DNA from: Streptomyces sp. NBC_01298
GTDB taxonomy: Bacteria > Actinomycetota > Actinomycetes > Streptomycetales > Streptomycetaceae
Direction: 5' to 3'
NCBI RefSeq assembly: GCF_035978755.1
Contig: NZ_CP108414.1
Span: forward strand, 6,076,001-6,140,000
DNA length: 64,000 nucleotides
Shown here: in pieces, positions 8,205 through 18,394 of the stretch
How positions within the stretch are numbered: position 1 is the stretch's first letter
How the letters are laid out: every line of letters begins with the position of its first letter
Notes under the pieces: generated by a model
The model's input: the letters and a program-made list of their open reading frames with translations, nothing else
The model's database searches: none
Told to the model about the DNA's origin: nothing
Translations under genes and position numbers: made by a program

Positions 8205-10385
8205 GTGACCAACACCGCGGAGAACGGCCGTACGTCCCGGGTGCAGATCCGGCTCGTGATCATCCAGATCCTCGTCTGCTCGATGTTCCTCACCCTCGGC
8301 GGCCGGCTCTGGTACCTCCAGATCCGCAACGGCGCCGAGTACTACCACGAGGCCAAGAGCAATCACGTCCAGCGGGTCGTCCAGCCCGCCGTGCGCGGGA
8401 CGATCCTCGACGCCCGGGGCGTCGCCCTCGCCGACAACGAGACCCGCCTGGTCGTCTCCACCAGCCGCACGGCGCTGATGAAGATGAAGGACCGCGGCCA
8501 GGCCGTCATGACCCGCCTCGCCGGCGTCCTGGACATGACCCCCAAGGCGGTCATGGAGAAGGTCCGCCTCTGCGACTCCCAGACCCCCGCGCCCTGCTGG
8601 AACGGCTCCCCGTACCAGCCGATCCCGATCACCCTCGACGCCACCACGCAGCAGGCGCTGCAGCTGCGCGAACGCCCCGAGGAGTTCCCCGGCATCACCG
8701 CGGAGCCCGTCGCCGTCCGCCGCTACCCGGCCCCCGGCGGGGCCCGTACCGCGCAGGTCCTCGGCTACCTCTCCCCGGTCACCGACGAGGAGATCCACAA
8801 GGCCAAGGACACCGACTCGCCCCACCTGCGCTCCGACCAGGTCGGCCGCTCGGGGATCGAGCGCACCTACGACAAGTACCTGCGCGGCAAGGCGATGGTC
8901 ACCTCGTACGAGGTCGACAACCTCGGCCGCGTCATGCACCAGACCGAGTCCGACGCGGGCGTGCCCGGGTCCACCCTCGTCACCAGCATCGACGCCCGGG
9001 TCCAGTCCGTCGCCGAGTACGAGCTCCAAGCGGCGATGAAGGTGGTCCGCAACGAGACCGACAACATCACCAACCGCAAGTACGAGGCCGACTCGGGCGC
9101 CGTCGTCGTCATGGAGGCCAAGACCGGCCGGGTCGTCGCGATGGCCTCCCAGCCCGACTACGACCCCAACGCCTGGGTCGGCGGCATCGCCGCCAAGGAC
9201 TACGCCGCCCTCACCAGCGAGGGCTCCAACTATCCGCTGCTCAACCGGGCCATCCAGGGCCAGGCCCCCGCGGGCTCCATCTTCAAGGTGGTGTCGGCGA
9301 GCGCGGCCGTCCGGGCCGGATACCCCTTCGACGACAAGTACCCATGCGGCGCCTCCTACAGCATGGGCAACCGCAGCTTCGCGAACTTCGAGTCCAAGGG
9401 GCACGGCCCCATCACCCTCGGCGAGGCCCTCAAGTTCTCCTGCAACACCGTCTTCTACGCCCTCGGGCACAAGGAGTGGCAGCGGGACGGCGGCCTCAAG
9501 CCCAAGAAGGACGCCCACGACTGGTTCTACCGGACGGCCCGCGAGTTCGGCCTCGGCTCCGAGACCGGGATCGACCTGCCGAACGAGGTCAAGGGCCGCA
9601 TCCCCGACCGCAGGTGGAAGCAGAGCTTCTGGGCGGCCAACAAGGACGCCTGGTGCAAGCAGGGCAAGAAGGGCGGCACCTACGTCGAGCTGGTCGCCTA
9701 CGAGAGCTGCCTCGAAGGCAACCAGCTCAAGGCCTACGACAGCATCAACTTCGCCATCGGCCAGGGCGACGTCCTCGTCACCCCCATCCAGATGGCCACC
9801 GCCTACGCCGCCATCAGCAACGGGGGCACCCTCTTCGACCCCACCGTCGGCAAGGCCGTGATCAGCGCCGACGGCAAGCACGTCGAGTGGATCAAGCCCA
9901 AGCCGCACGGCAGGCTGCCGATCGACGCCAAGACCGTCAAGGACCTCGACAAGGGCCTGCGCATGGTCGTCGAGCCCGGCGGCACCGCCGCCTGGCGCTT
10001 CGTAGGCTGGCCGATGGACAAGATCCCGATGCACGCCAAGACCGGTACCGCCCAGGTCTACGGCAAGCAGACCACCTCGTGGCTGGCGACCTACACCAAG
10101 GACTTCGTCATCGTCATGACCATCTCCCAGGGCGGCACCGGCTCCGGAGCCGCCGGCCCCGCCGTCCGCAACCTCTACAACGCCATCTACGGCTTCGACA
10201 TGGAGGGCAACCAGGACCCGAAGAAGGCACTCCTTCTGGGACCGGAGAAGAAGCTGCCCAAGATCCGCCCCGACGGCGGCATCGATTCCCCCGAGATCCG
10301 GCCGTACGTACCGCCGTCCCCGGAAGAACTGGCACCGCCCGTGCTTGCCGGCCCGCCCGCCCAGCGCCCCGCGCAGCACGACTGA
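8205..10385 (+). CDS. mrdA: Class B penicillin-binding protein 2
   Basis: This is a transpeptidase that cross-links peptidoglycan together with a SEDS polymerase. The 726-residue protein has one N-terminal transmembrane helix (about residues 13-33), a PBP dimerisation region, and a transpeptidase domain with SIFK (Ser358/Lys361), SCN (residues 412-414) and KTG (612-614). The tail is Pro-rich. GGGAGGAG precedes the GTG start. It is coupled to mreD upstream and rodA downstream (15-nt gap), the normal PBP2/RodA pairing. In S. coelicolor this PBP2 is part of the spore-wall synthesising complex. Confidence 0.96.
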   Translation: MTNTAENGRTSRVQIRLVIIQILVCSMFLTLGGRLWYLQIRNGAEYYHEAKSNHVQRVVQPAVRGTILDARGVALADNETRLVVSTSRTALMKMKDRGQAVMTRLAGVLDMTPKAVMEKVRLCDSQTPAPCWNGSPYQPIPITLDATTQQALQLRERPEEFPGITAEPVAVRRYPAPGGARTAQVLGYLSPVTDEEIHKAKDTDSPHLRSDQVGRSGIERTYDKYLRGKAMVTSYEVDNLGRVMHQTESDAGVPGSTLVTSIDARVQSVAEYELQAAMKVVRNETDNITNRKYEADSGAVVVMEAKTGRVVAMASQPDYDPNAWVGGIAAKDYAALTSEGSNYPLLNRAIQGQAPAGSIFKVVSASAAVRAGYPFDDKYPCGASYSMGNRSFANFESKGHGPITLGEALKFSCNTVFYALGHKEWQRDGGLKPKKDAHDWFYRTAREFGLGSETGIDLPNEVKGRIPDRRWKQSFWAANKDAWCKQGKKGGTYVELVAYESCLEGNQLKAYDSINFAIGQGDVLVTPIQMATAYAAISNGGTLFDPTVGKAVISADGKHVEWIKPKPHGRLPIDAKTVKDLDKGLRMVVEPGGTAAWRFVGWPMDKIPMHAKTGTAQVYGKQTTSWLATYTKDFVIVMTISQGGTGSGAAGPAVRNLYNAIYGFDMEGNQDPKKALLLGPEKKLPKIRPDGGIDSPEIRPYVPPSPEELAPPVLAGPPAQRPAQHD

Positions 10386-10400
10386 GTACCGAGGACCGAC

Positions 10401-11603
10401 ATGCAGACCGCCAACAAATTCTCCGTGGCCCGGTACGCGCCGGAGCAGCGGGGGGCGATGGCCAAGCTCACCGCCCGCGACTCCGTGGTGCGCCGGCTCG
10501 ACTGGCCGATACTCCTCTCGGCGCTCGCCCTCTCCCTCATCGGCGCCCTGCTGGTGTGGTCGGCGACCCGCAACCGGACCTCGCTGAACAACGGGGACCC
10601 GTACTACTTCCTCTTCCGGCACGCCATGAACACCGGCATCGGCCTCGTGCTGATGATCGGCACCATCTGGCTCGGCCACCGCACCCTGCGCGGCGCCGTA
10701 CCGATCCTCTACGGGCTCTCCGTCGTCCTGATCCTCGCCGTGCTCACCCCGCTCGGCGCCACCATCAACGGCGCCCACGCCTGGATCGTGGTCGGCGGCG
10801 GCTTCTCGCTCCAGCCCTCCGAGTTCGTCAAGATCACGATCATCCTGGTCATGGCGATGCTGCTGGCCACCCGGGTGGACGCGGGAGACCTGGCCCACCC
10901 CGACCACCGCACCGTCGTCAAGGCGCTCTGCCTGGCCGCCTTCCCCATGGGCATCATCATGCTGATGCCCGACCTCGGCTCCGTCATGGTCATGGTCGTC
11001 ATCGTGCTCGGCGTCCTGCTGGCCTCCGGCGCCTCCAACCGCTGGGTGCTGGGCCTGCTCGGCTCGGGCGCCGGCGGGGCCATCCTGATCTGGCAGCTCG
11101 GCGTCCTCGACGAGTACCAGATCAACCGCTTCGCCGCCTTCGCCAACCCCGAGCTCGACCCGGCCGGCGTCGGCTACAACACCAACCAGGCGCGCATCGC
11201 CATCGGCTCCGGCGGACTGACCGGCTCCGGGCTCTTCAAGGGCTCGCAGACCACCGGCCAGTTCGTGCCGGAGCAGCAGACCGACTTCGTCTTCACGGTG
11301 GCGGGGGAGGAGCTGGGCTTCGTCGGAGCCGGGCTGATCCTGGTGCTCCTCGGCGTCATCCTGTGGCGCGCCTGCGTTATCGCCCGCGAGACGACCGAGC
11401 TCTACGGCACGATCGTGTGCGCCGGGATCATCGCCTGGTTCGCCTTCCAGGCCTTCGAGAACATCGGCATGACCCTCGGGATCATGCCCGTGGCCGGACT
11501 GCCGCTGCCGTTCGTGTCGTACGGAGGATCCTCGATGTTCGCCGTATGGGTGGCCATCGGGCTGCTCCAGTCGATCAGGGTGCAGCGGCCGATGTCGGCT
11601 TGA
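10401..11603 (+). CDS. rodA: SEDS peptidoglycan polymerase RodA (Sfr)
   Basis: This FtsW/RodA/SpoVE glycosyltransferase polymerises lipid II, working with the PBP2 encoded just upstream. The 400-residue protein has about ten transmembrane segments, the motif GGFSLQPSEFVKI, the long loop ending GEELGFVGAG, and the C-terminal block LPLPFVSYGGSS. All are SEDS signatures. It is the last gene of the mre operon; a G-run at about 11611-11620 follows. In S. coelicolor the equivalent is called sfr. Confidence 0.95.
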   Translation: MQTANKFSVARYAPEQRGAMAKLTARDSVVRRLDWPILLSALALSLIGALLVWSATRNRTSLNNGDPYYFLFRHAMNTGIGLVLMIGTIWLGHRTLRGAVPILYGLSVVLILAVLTPLGATINGAHAWIVVGGGFSLQPSEFVKITIILVMAMLLATRVDAGDLAHPDHRTVVKALCLAAFPMGIIMLMPDLGSVMVMVVIVLGVLLASGASNRWVLGLLGSGAGGAILIWQLGVLDEYQINRFAAFANPELDPAGVGYNTNQARIAIGSGGLTGSGLFKGSQTTGQFVPEQQTDFVFTVAGEELGFVGAGLILVLLGVILWRACVIARETTELYGTIVCAGIIAWFAFQAFENIGMTLGIMPVAGLPLPFVSYGGSSMFAVWVAIGLLQSIRVQRPMSA

Positions 11604-11720
11604 CGCGGTGGGGGGGGGGCCCGCCCGGGCTCGGCTTGATCCGTCGGTTCCCGGGCAGGTTTTCCGCCGCACCCGCCGTTTTCCTTCTCGCCGGGTTCCG
11701 TTCAGGACTACGTTCGAACC

Positions 11721-13253
11721 ATGGCGGACACGAAGCGCGAGATCGAGCGCAAATTCGAGTTCAGGACCACCAAGGCCGGACGGCGCGGCGTACCCGACCT
11801 GACGGGCACGGACGCCATCGCGGCCGTGACCGACCAGGGGACGGCCGAGCTCGACGCCGTCTACTACGACACCCCCGACCAGCGGCTCGCCGCCGACGGG
11901 CTCACCCTGCGCCGGCGCACCGGCGGCAAGGACGCCGGCTGGCACCTCAAACTGCCCGTCGCCCCCGGCGTGCGCGACGAGATCACCGCCCCCCTCGGCG
12001 ACACCGTCCCCGACGCCCTGACCGCGCTGCTGCGCTCCCGCGTCCGCGACGCCCCGCTGGAACCACAGGTCAGGCTCCTGTCCTCGCGCAAGGTCAGCCA
12101 CCTCCTCGACGCCGACGGCGTCCTCCTCGCGGAACTGTCCACGGACGCCGTACGGGCCGAGCGCGCGGACGCCACCGCCGCCTGGACCGAGGTGGAGGTC
12201 GAACTCGCCGACGGCGCCGACCCGGCGCTGCTCGACGCCGTGGAGAAGACCTTCCGCAAGGCCGGACTCCGGGTCAGCGACGCCCCCTCGAAGCTCGCCC
12301 GGGCGCTCATCGAGACCGGAGGGGAACCCCCGGCCCGTACGACCGGCACCGGCACGGGCACCGGCCTCGCCGAGGACACGGTGGGCGCGCACCTGCTCGC
12401 CTACCTGCGCGAACAGCGCGACACCCTCATCGCCCAGGACCCCGCCGTACGCCGCGGGCTGCCCGACTCCGTCCACCAGATGCGGGTCGCCACCCGGCGC
12501 CTGCGCGGCGCCTTCAAGACCCACCGCCGCGTCCTGGACCCCGCCGAAACCGGCCCGATCGGCGACGAACTGCGCTGGCTCGCCGCCGAACTCGGCGTCG
12601 ACCGCGACCAGGAAGTCCTGCTGGAGCGGATCCAGACCCGGCTCGACGAACTCCCGCGCACCCTGGTGCTCGGCCCCGTCCGCGGCCGCCTGAAGATCTG
12701 GAACGTCGCCCGGCGCACCGGATCGCGCCGCGCAGCGCTCGCCGCCCTCGACAGCAGGCGGTACGTGGCCCTTCTGGGCGCCCTCGACGCTGTGCTCGCC
12801 GACCCGCCGCTGCTGAAGGCCGCCGCCAAGCCCGCCGAGTCGGCCCTGCCCGCCGCGGTCCTCGCGGACTACGAACGCCTCGCCGGCCGGATCGGGGGCG
12901 CGCTGTCCATGGACCCCGGCCAGGACCGCGACCTGGCCCTGCACGAGGCGCGCAAGGCCGCGAAGCGCGCCCGGTACGCGGCCGAGGCGGCGGCCCCGGC
13001 CCTCGGCAAACCCGCGCGCAAGCTGGCCAAGGCGGTGAAGGCGGTCCAGAGCCTGCTCGGCGACCACCAGGACGGGGTCGTCGCCCGCGAAGCCCTGCGC
13101 GGACTCGCCGTCCAGGCGGCCGGAGCGGGGGAGTCGGCCTTCACCTGGGGCGTGCTCTACGCCCGCGAGGAGGCACTGGCCGAGCGACGCGAGCGGGAGC
13201 TGCCCCAGGTGTGGGCGGCGACCGCGGGCCCGGCGGCGATGGTGCGCGGCTGA
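11721..13253 (+). CDS. CYTH and CHAD domain-containing protein
   Basis: The 510-residue protein has two domains. An N-terminal CYTH (triphosphate tunnel) domain begins REIERKFEF, carrying the ExExK motif, and continues to about residue 200. A C-terminal CHAD domain, rich in conserved His and Arg (VHQMRVATRRLRGAFKTHR; HEARKAAKRARYAAE), fills residues 220-500. CYTH enzymes bind triphosphates with Mg2+, and CHAD domains bind polyphosphate, so a role in polyphosphate metabolism is likely but unproven. The -10-like TACGTT lies 6 nt before the ATG with no Shine-Dalgarno, suggesting a leaderless transcript separate from the mre operon. Confidence 0.92.
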   Translation: MADTKREIERKFEFRTTKAGRRGVPDLTGTDAIAAVTDQGTAELDAVYYDTPDQRLAADGLTLRRRTGGKDAGWHLKLPVAPGVRDEITAPLGDTVPDALTALLRSRVRDAPLEPQVRLLSSRKVSHLLDADGVLLAELSTDAVRAERADATAAWTEVEVELADGADPALLDAVEKTFRKAGLRVSDAPSKLARALIETGGEPPARTTGTGTGTGLAEDTVGAHLLAYLREQRDTLIAQDPAVRRGLPDSVHQMRVATRRLRGAFKTHRRVLDPAETGPIGDELRWLAAELGVDRDQEVLLERIQTRLDELPRTLVLGPVRGRLKIWNVARRTGSRRAALAALDSRRYVALLGALDAVLADPPLLKAAAKPAESALPAAVLADYERLAGRIGGALSMDPGQDRDLALHEARKAAKRARYAAEAAAPALGKPARKLAKAVKAVQSLLGDHQDGVVAREALRGLAVQAAGAGESAFTWGVLYAREEALAERRERELPQVWAATAGPAAMVRG

Positions 13254-13329
13254 TCGCGCGGGCGGGGGCGCTCCGGGCCCCGGGGTACGCTTGAGAGTCG
13301 CCCCCTGCCCGCTTCACGAAAGTCGCGTG

Positions 13330-15267
<1,938 letters not shown>

Positions 15268-15313
15268 CGCTGTGCGATTGCCCCTCTGTCGGAGCAGGGG
15301 GGCATTCGTATGC

Positions 15314-15786
15314 CTAGCGGAGGGATGTGAATGCGTCTCCGGTGTTCGTGAGCCGATGACGGGCGTCCGCGGGTAGGACGAGCTGCATGTGGACCTGCGG
15401 TGCGCGAGTCCTGGCGGAACGTCTTGCCCGTGGAGGTCAGAACCCACCGCTCCCCGGTGTATTCCCGCACGAGCACGGGCTCGTCTCCGAGTACGGATAC
15501 GACCTCGTCCATGAGCCTGGCGTAGACGGCCTGAGGGTCGGGGGCTCCCTGCCCGCCGCCTGGACAGGAACGGCATCGGAGGTACTCGTAATCTCTGGAG
15601 CCTGACCGCGTCTTCTGAGCGAGCATGGCCGTGCCGCAATCTGCGCAGACGTGAAAGCCGTACGGGCAGAAGTGCGCGTGGAGCATCCGCCGGCAGCGAG
15701 CGTGCGTCTTTCTCCAGCTCGGCCAGCAGTTTTTTATCCGCAGAGGTCCACGAATCTTCAACGGAAACCCTCGGGCTTGTTTTCAT
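15314..15786 (-). pseudogene. Shattered C-terminal remnant of a serine recombinase/integrase
   Basis: On the minus strand, pieces resembling a large serine recombinase C-terminus occur in three different frames. From 15786: MKTSPRVSVEDSWTSADKK followed by LLAELEKDARSLPADAP. A second frame, to about 15400, has a CxxC zinc ribbon (CADCGTAMLAQKTRSG, then LRCRSC), REYTGERWVLTSTGKTFRQ. A third frame ends MQLVLPADARHRLTNT and stops at 15314. The catalytic resolvase domain is absent. The frame breaks and the shortened middle mean it cannot encode an active enzyme. It is most likely debris of an integrated element; the family call rests on the zinc ribbon and the WVLTSTGKTFRQ-type tail. Confidence 0.6.
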
Positions 15787-15904
15787 GGTGCGAAGTTATC
15801 GCTGCGGAGGTGGGACTTCGGTCGATGAAAATAATTGGTCGAATGTGGCGATCTCTTGCCATGGTTCAGTGAAATGTAAAATTCCCTGAAGGGGGAGACG
15901 CGTG

Positions 15905-16048
15905 ATGGCCGAGACCGAGATCGACGTCCATGAGGAAGCGCTGGCCTTGGCCGCCGAGGAGTTCGGTACCCACATGCTCGAGGACACCGTGAACGCCGCC
16001 CTGATGGAGATCGCGGCAAGCGTCCGGCCCCGCATGCCAATCGACTGA
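15905..16048 (+). CDS. Orphan, C-terminally short VapB-type antitoxin
   Basis: The 47-residue peptide starts AETEIDVHEEALALAAEEFG and continues to TVNAALMEIAASV, the pattern of short VapB/DUF2191 antitoxins. The N-terminal beta strand and helices bind DNA, and the tail neutralises a VapC nuclease. Here the tail after AASVRP is nearly missing (antitoxins of this type are usually 60-80 residues) and no VapC toxin gene follows. GGGGGAGACGCGTG places a ribosome-binding site just before GTG 15902/ATG 15905. It is probably a relic of a mobile region together with the recombinase fragment. Confidence 0.65.
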   Translation: MAETEIDVHEEALALAAEEFGTHMLEDTVNAALMEIAASVRPRMPID

Positions 16049-16099
16049 CGACGGGCCCTTCGGTGCAACGGTGTGCGGCCGTGGTGTGTCCTTAGCGGT

Positions 16100-17212
16100 A
16101 TGGACATGGAGAAGGCGCTGCCGGCGCCGCAGGGGGACGGCTGCTTGGCGGGGGTCGTGCGGATCCCCGTGAAAGTTGTGGCGGTGCTGGTCGTGCTGCC
16201 TCTGCGGGTGGTCTGGGATCTGCTGGTCGCCTTCGCGCGGATGCTGAACCGGAGCGTCCTCGGGCCGCTGGGGCAGGGGCTGCGCTGGTTCTGCGAGCGG
16301 GCGGTGCTGCCGGTGCTGCGGGGGACCGGGTGGCTGATCGGGACCCTGTTCAAGCTGGTCTTCTACTGGCCCTGGGCGGGCCTCTGGCGTTACGTCGTCC
16401 TCCCGGTGGGGCAGGCGGCGTACGCGTACCTGCTGCGGCCGGCGGGTGTGGGGCTCTGGCGGTACCTGCTGGTCCCGGTCTGGGAGTACGGGCTGCTGCC
16501 CGCCGGGCGGGGCATCGCCCGGCTGCTCGCGGGCGCGGTCCGGTACCTGCTCGTGCTGCCGGGCGGTGCGCTGTACCGGTACGTCCTCACCCCCGTCGGG
16601 CACGCACTGCGGTGGCTGGCCCGGGGGTTCTCGGCGGGCGTGGCCTGGCTGGCGCGGGGGATCGGGACCGTGGCCGTGTGGCTCGGGCGGGCCGTGTTCG
16701 TCTGGCCGTGGGTGGCGTTGTGGCGGTATCTCGTGCGGCCCGCGGTGACCGTGGTCTGGCGGTATCTGCTCGCGCCGGTCGGGCGGGGGGTGTGGGCGTA
16801 CCTGCTCGTGCCGCTCTGGGGGCTGGTCGTCGGGGCCTGGCACATCGCGGGGCGGGTGAGCCGGGCGCTGGGGCGCGGACTGGTGTGGCTGTGGCGGTGG
16901 GGAGTGGTGCGGCCCGCCGGATGGGTGCGCCGGCACGTGGTCACCCCCGTCGGGAACCTCCTGCGCGCCGGGTGGGACGTCGGCCGTCGCGCGGCCCGGG
17001 CGGCGCACCGGCAGGCCCTCGCTCCCGTCGGCCGTGCCGTCGGCGAGGTGTGGCGGGCCTCCCGCCTCGCGGTGCGCGAGGCTCGGGCCGACGTACGGCG
17101 GGCATTGTTCGGGGGGCCGCCCCGGGAACCAGCGAGGTCACAGGCGCGTACTCTGGGTAGTAACAGAGCCGCAGGCGACGCGCCCGCCCCCGAGATCTCC
17201 CTGCAGAAGTAG
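16100..17212 (+). CDS. Trp/Arg/Tyr-rich repeat membrane protein, unknown function
   Basis: This 370-residue basic, hydrophobic protein is built largely from degenerate units of about 16-22 residues of the form (L/V)WRY(L/V)(L/V)xPVGxxxxAYLL, repeated from about residue 80 to 290 (GLWRYVVLPVGQAAY, GLWRYLLVPVWEY, ALYRYVLTPVG, ALWRYLVRPAVTV, VVWRYLLAPVGRGV). The last 70 residues are Arg/Ala-rich and probably cytoplasmic. I do not recognise a named family. It may form many short membrane or membrane-surface helices. ATG 16100 is used; an in-frame ATG is at 16106. It sits between the antitoxin relic and the TIGR03936 gene. Confidence 0.7.
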   Translation: MDMEKALPAPQGDGCLAGVVRIPVKVVAVLVVLPLRVVWDLLVAFARMLNRSVLGPLGQGLRWFCERAVLPVLRGTGWLIGTLFKLVFYWPWAGLWRYVVLPVGQAAYAYLLRPAGVGLWRYLLVPVWEYGLLPAGRGIARLLAGAVRYLLVLPGGALYRYVLTPVGHALRWLARGFSAGVAWLARGIGTVAVWLGRAVFVWPWVALWRYLVRPAVTVVWRYLLAPVGRGVWAYLLVPLWGLVVGAWHIAGRVSRALGRGLVWLWRWGVVRPAGWVRRHVVTPVGNLLRAGWDVGRRAARAAHRQALAPVGRAVGEVWRASRLAVREARADVRRALFGGPPREPARSQARTLGSNRAAGDAPAPEISLQK

Positions 17213-17314
17213 AGCAGGGGTGAGCCGGAGGGCACAGGCACGGCGTGGTCTGCAGGCCCCACAGACCTCAGGGCGACGCGCGAGCCGCGGAGCCCCGCAC
17301 AAGGAGATGAACCA

Positions 17315-18148
17315 CTGGGCAAGCGACAGCCCGAAGGCCCGCCTCCCGCACCGGTAGTGCAGCGCATCCGCCTGCGCTACACCAAGCGCGGCCGCCTCCG
17401 GTTCACCAGCCACCGTGACTTCCAGCGCGCCTTCGAGCGGGCACTGCGCCGCTCCGAGGTGCCCATGGCGTACTCGGCGGGCTTCACCCCGCACCCCCGC
17501 GTCTCGTACGCGAACGCCGCCCCGACCGGGACCGGCAGCGAGGCCGAGTACCTGGAGATCGCCCTCGCCGAGCCCCGCGACCCCGCGGTCCTGCGCGAGC
17601 TGCTCGACGAGTCGATGCCGGTCGGCCTCGACATCATCGACGCCGTGGAGGCACGCACCTCCGGTCTCGCCGACCGGCTGACGGCCTCCGTGTGGGAGCT
17701 GCGCCTGGACGGCGTGGAGCCCGGCGACGCGGAGAAGGCGGTCGAGGCCTTCCTCGCGGCCGAGGCCGTGGAGGTCCAGCGCCGCACCAAGAACGGCATG
17801 CGGACCTTCGACACGCGGGGCGCCGTGGTCGGTCTGGAAGTGGTTCCCGTTACGGCGACCGCCGAGGCTGATAGGCCCCTGGACAATGCTTGTGCGATAC
17901 TGCGGCTGGTTGTTCGGCATTTGACACCTGCCGTTCGACCCGACGACGTCCTGTCCGGTCTCCGAGCTGTGGCCGACCTAACGCCGCCGGTCCCCGCTGC
18001 GGTGACCAGGCTGGCGCAGGGGCTCTTCGACGAGGAGTCCGGCACGGTGACCGACCCGCTCGCGCCCGACCGCGAGGCTGTCACGACCGCCCCACCCACG
18101 GCGGCCGTAACCGCCGACGCGAAGGCGCCGGAAGGTCCCGCCGCGTAG
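17315..18148 (+). CDS. TIGR03936/DUF2344 radical-SAM-associated protein
   Basis: This protein of about 277 residues has the family opening QRIRLRYTKRGRLRFTSHRD and then FERALRRSEVPMAYSAGFTPHP. It is the usual partner of TIGR03960 radical SAM proteins and is typically adjacent to rne; its biochemical role is unknown. The start is unusual. The only good ribosome-binding site (AAGGAG at 17301-17306) lies 8 nt before a CTG at 17315, giving LGKRQPEGPPPAPVVQRIR, while the GTG at 17357 has no Shine-Dalgarno. As I recall, homologs begin MGKRQPEGPPPAP, which favours the CTG. The C-terminal 40 residues are low-complexity. Confidence 0.88.
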   Translation: MGKRQPEGPPPAPVVQRIRLRYTKRGRLRFTSHRDFQRAFERALRRSEVPMAYSAGFTPHPRVSYANAAPTGTGSEAEYLEIALAEPRDPAVLRELLDESMPVGLDIIDAVEARTSGLADRLTASVWELRLDGVEPGDAEKAVEAFLAAEAVEVQRRTKNGMRTFDTRGAVVGLEVVPVTATAEADRPLDNACAILRLVVRHLTPAVRPDDVLSGLRAVADLTPPVPAAVTRLAQGLFDEESGTVTDPLAPDREAVTTAPPTAAVTADAKAPEGPAA

Positions 18149-18232
18149 GGATCGTCGTCGTCGCGCAGCCCTGGGACTCGGGAGCCACCTGGGTCGGGCC
18201 GCGCACAGACAGACCTGAAGACTTGAAGACTT

Positions 18233-18271
18233 CCGCCGGGCCGTACGGACTTTCGCGTACGGAACCGGCGG
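18233..18271 (+). promoter_or_regulatory. Long hairpin in rne 5' region
   Basis: An imperfect but long stem combines outer CCGCCGG/CCGGCGG and inner CCGTACG/CGTACGG around an 8-nt loop. It lies 85 bp after the TIGR03936 stop and 124 bp before rne. It may end upstream transcription or form part of a structured rne leader. Confidence 0.5.
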
Positions 18272-18313
18272 CCATTGAACTGAGCTCCCGTGTGGCGAAC
18301 GCGCCCCGGAGGC

Positions 18314-18340
18314 CGGCTCCGCGCTCATTACGCGGAGCCG
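18314..18340 (+). promoter_or_regulatory. Second hairpin in rne 5' region
   Basis: A perfect 10-bp stem CGGCTCCGCG/CGCGGAGCCG with a 7-nt loop ends 54 nt before the rne ATG. With the hairpin at 18233 it gives rne a structured leader, as needed if RNase E/G autoregulates its own mRNA. Confidence 0.5.
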
Positions 18341-18394
18341 TGCCGGACCGGAAGTCAGCCGCGGCGCCCGGGAGCGTGACGGGAGAAACCCCGC

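Noticed and set aside
8178..13067. Very long open frame on the minus strand (over 1600 codons) opposite pbp2, rodA and CYTH-CHAD
   Set aside because: It is the antisense shadow of strongly biased G/C third positions. The translation is low-complexity Gly/Val/Asp/Arg with no motifs, while the plus strand encodes clear proteins.
15387..15605. Plus-strand small gene opposite the recombinase fragment
   Set aside because: It has no ribosome-binding site or family motifs; the minus-strand reading explains the sequence better.
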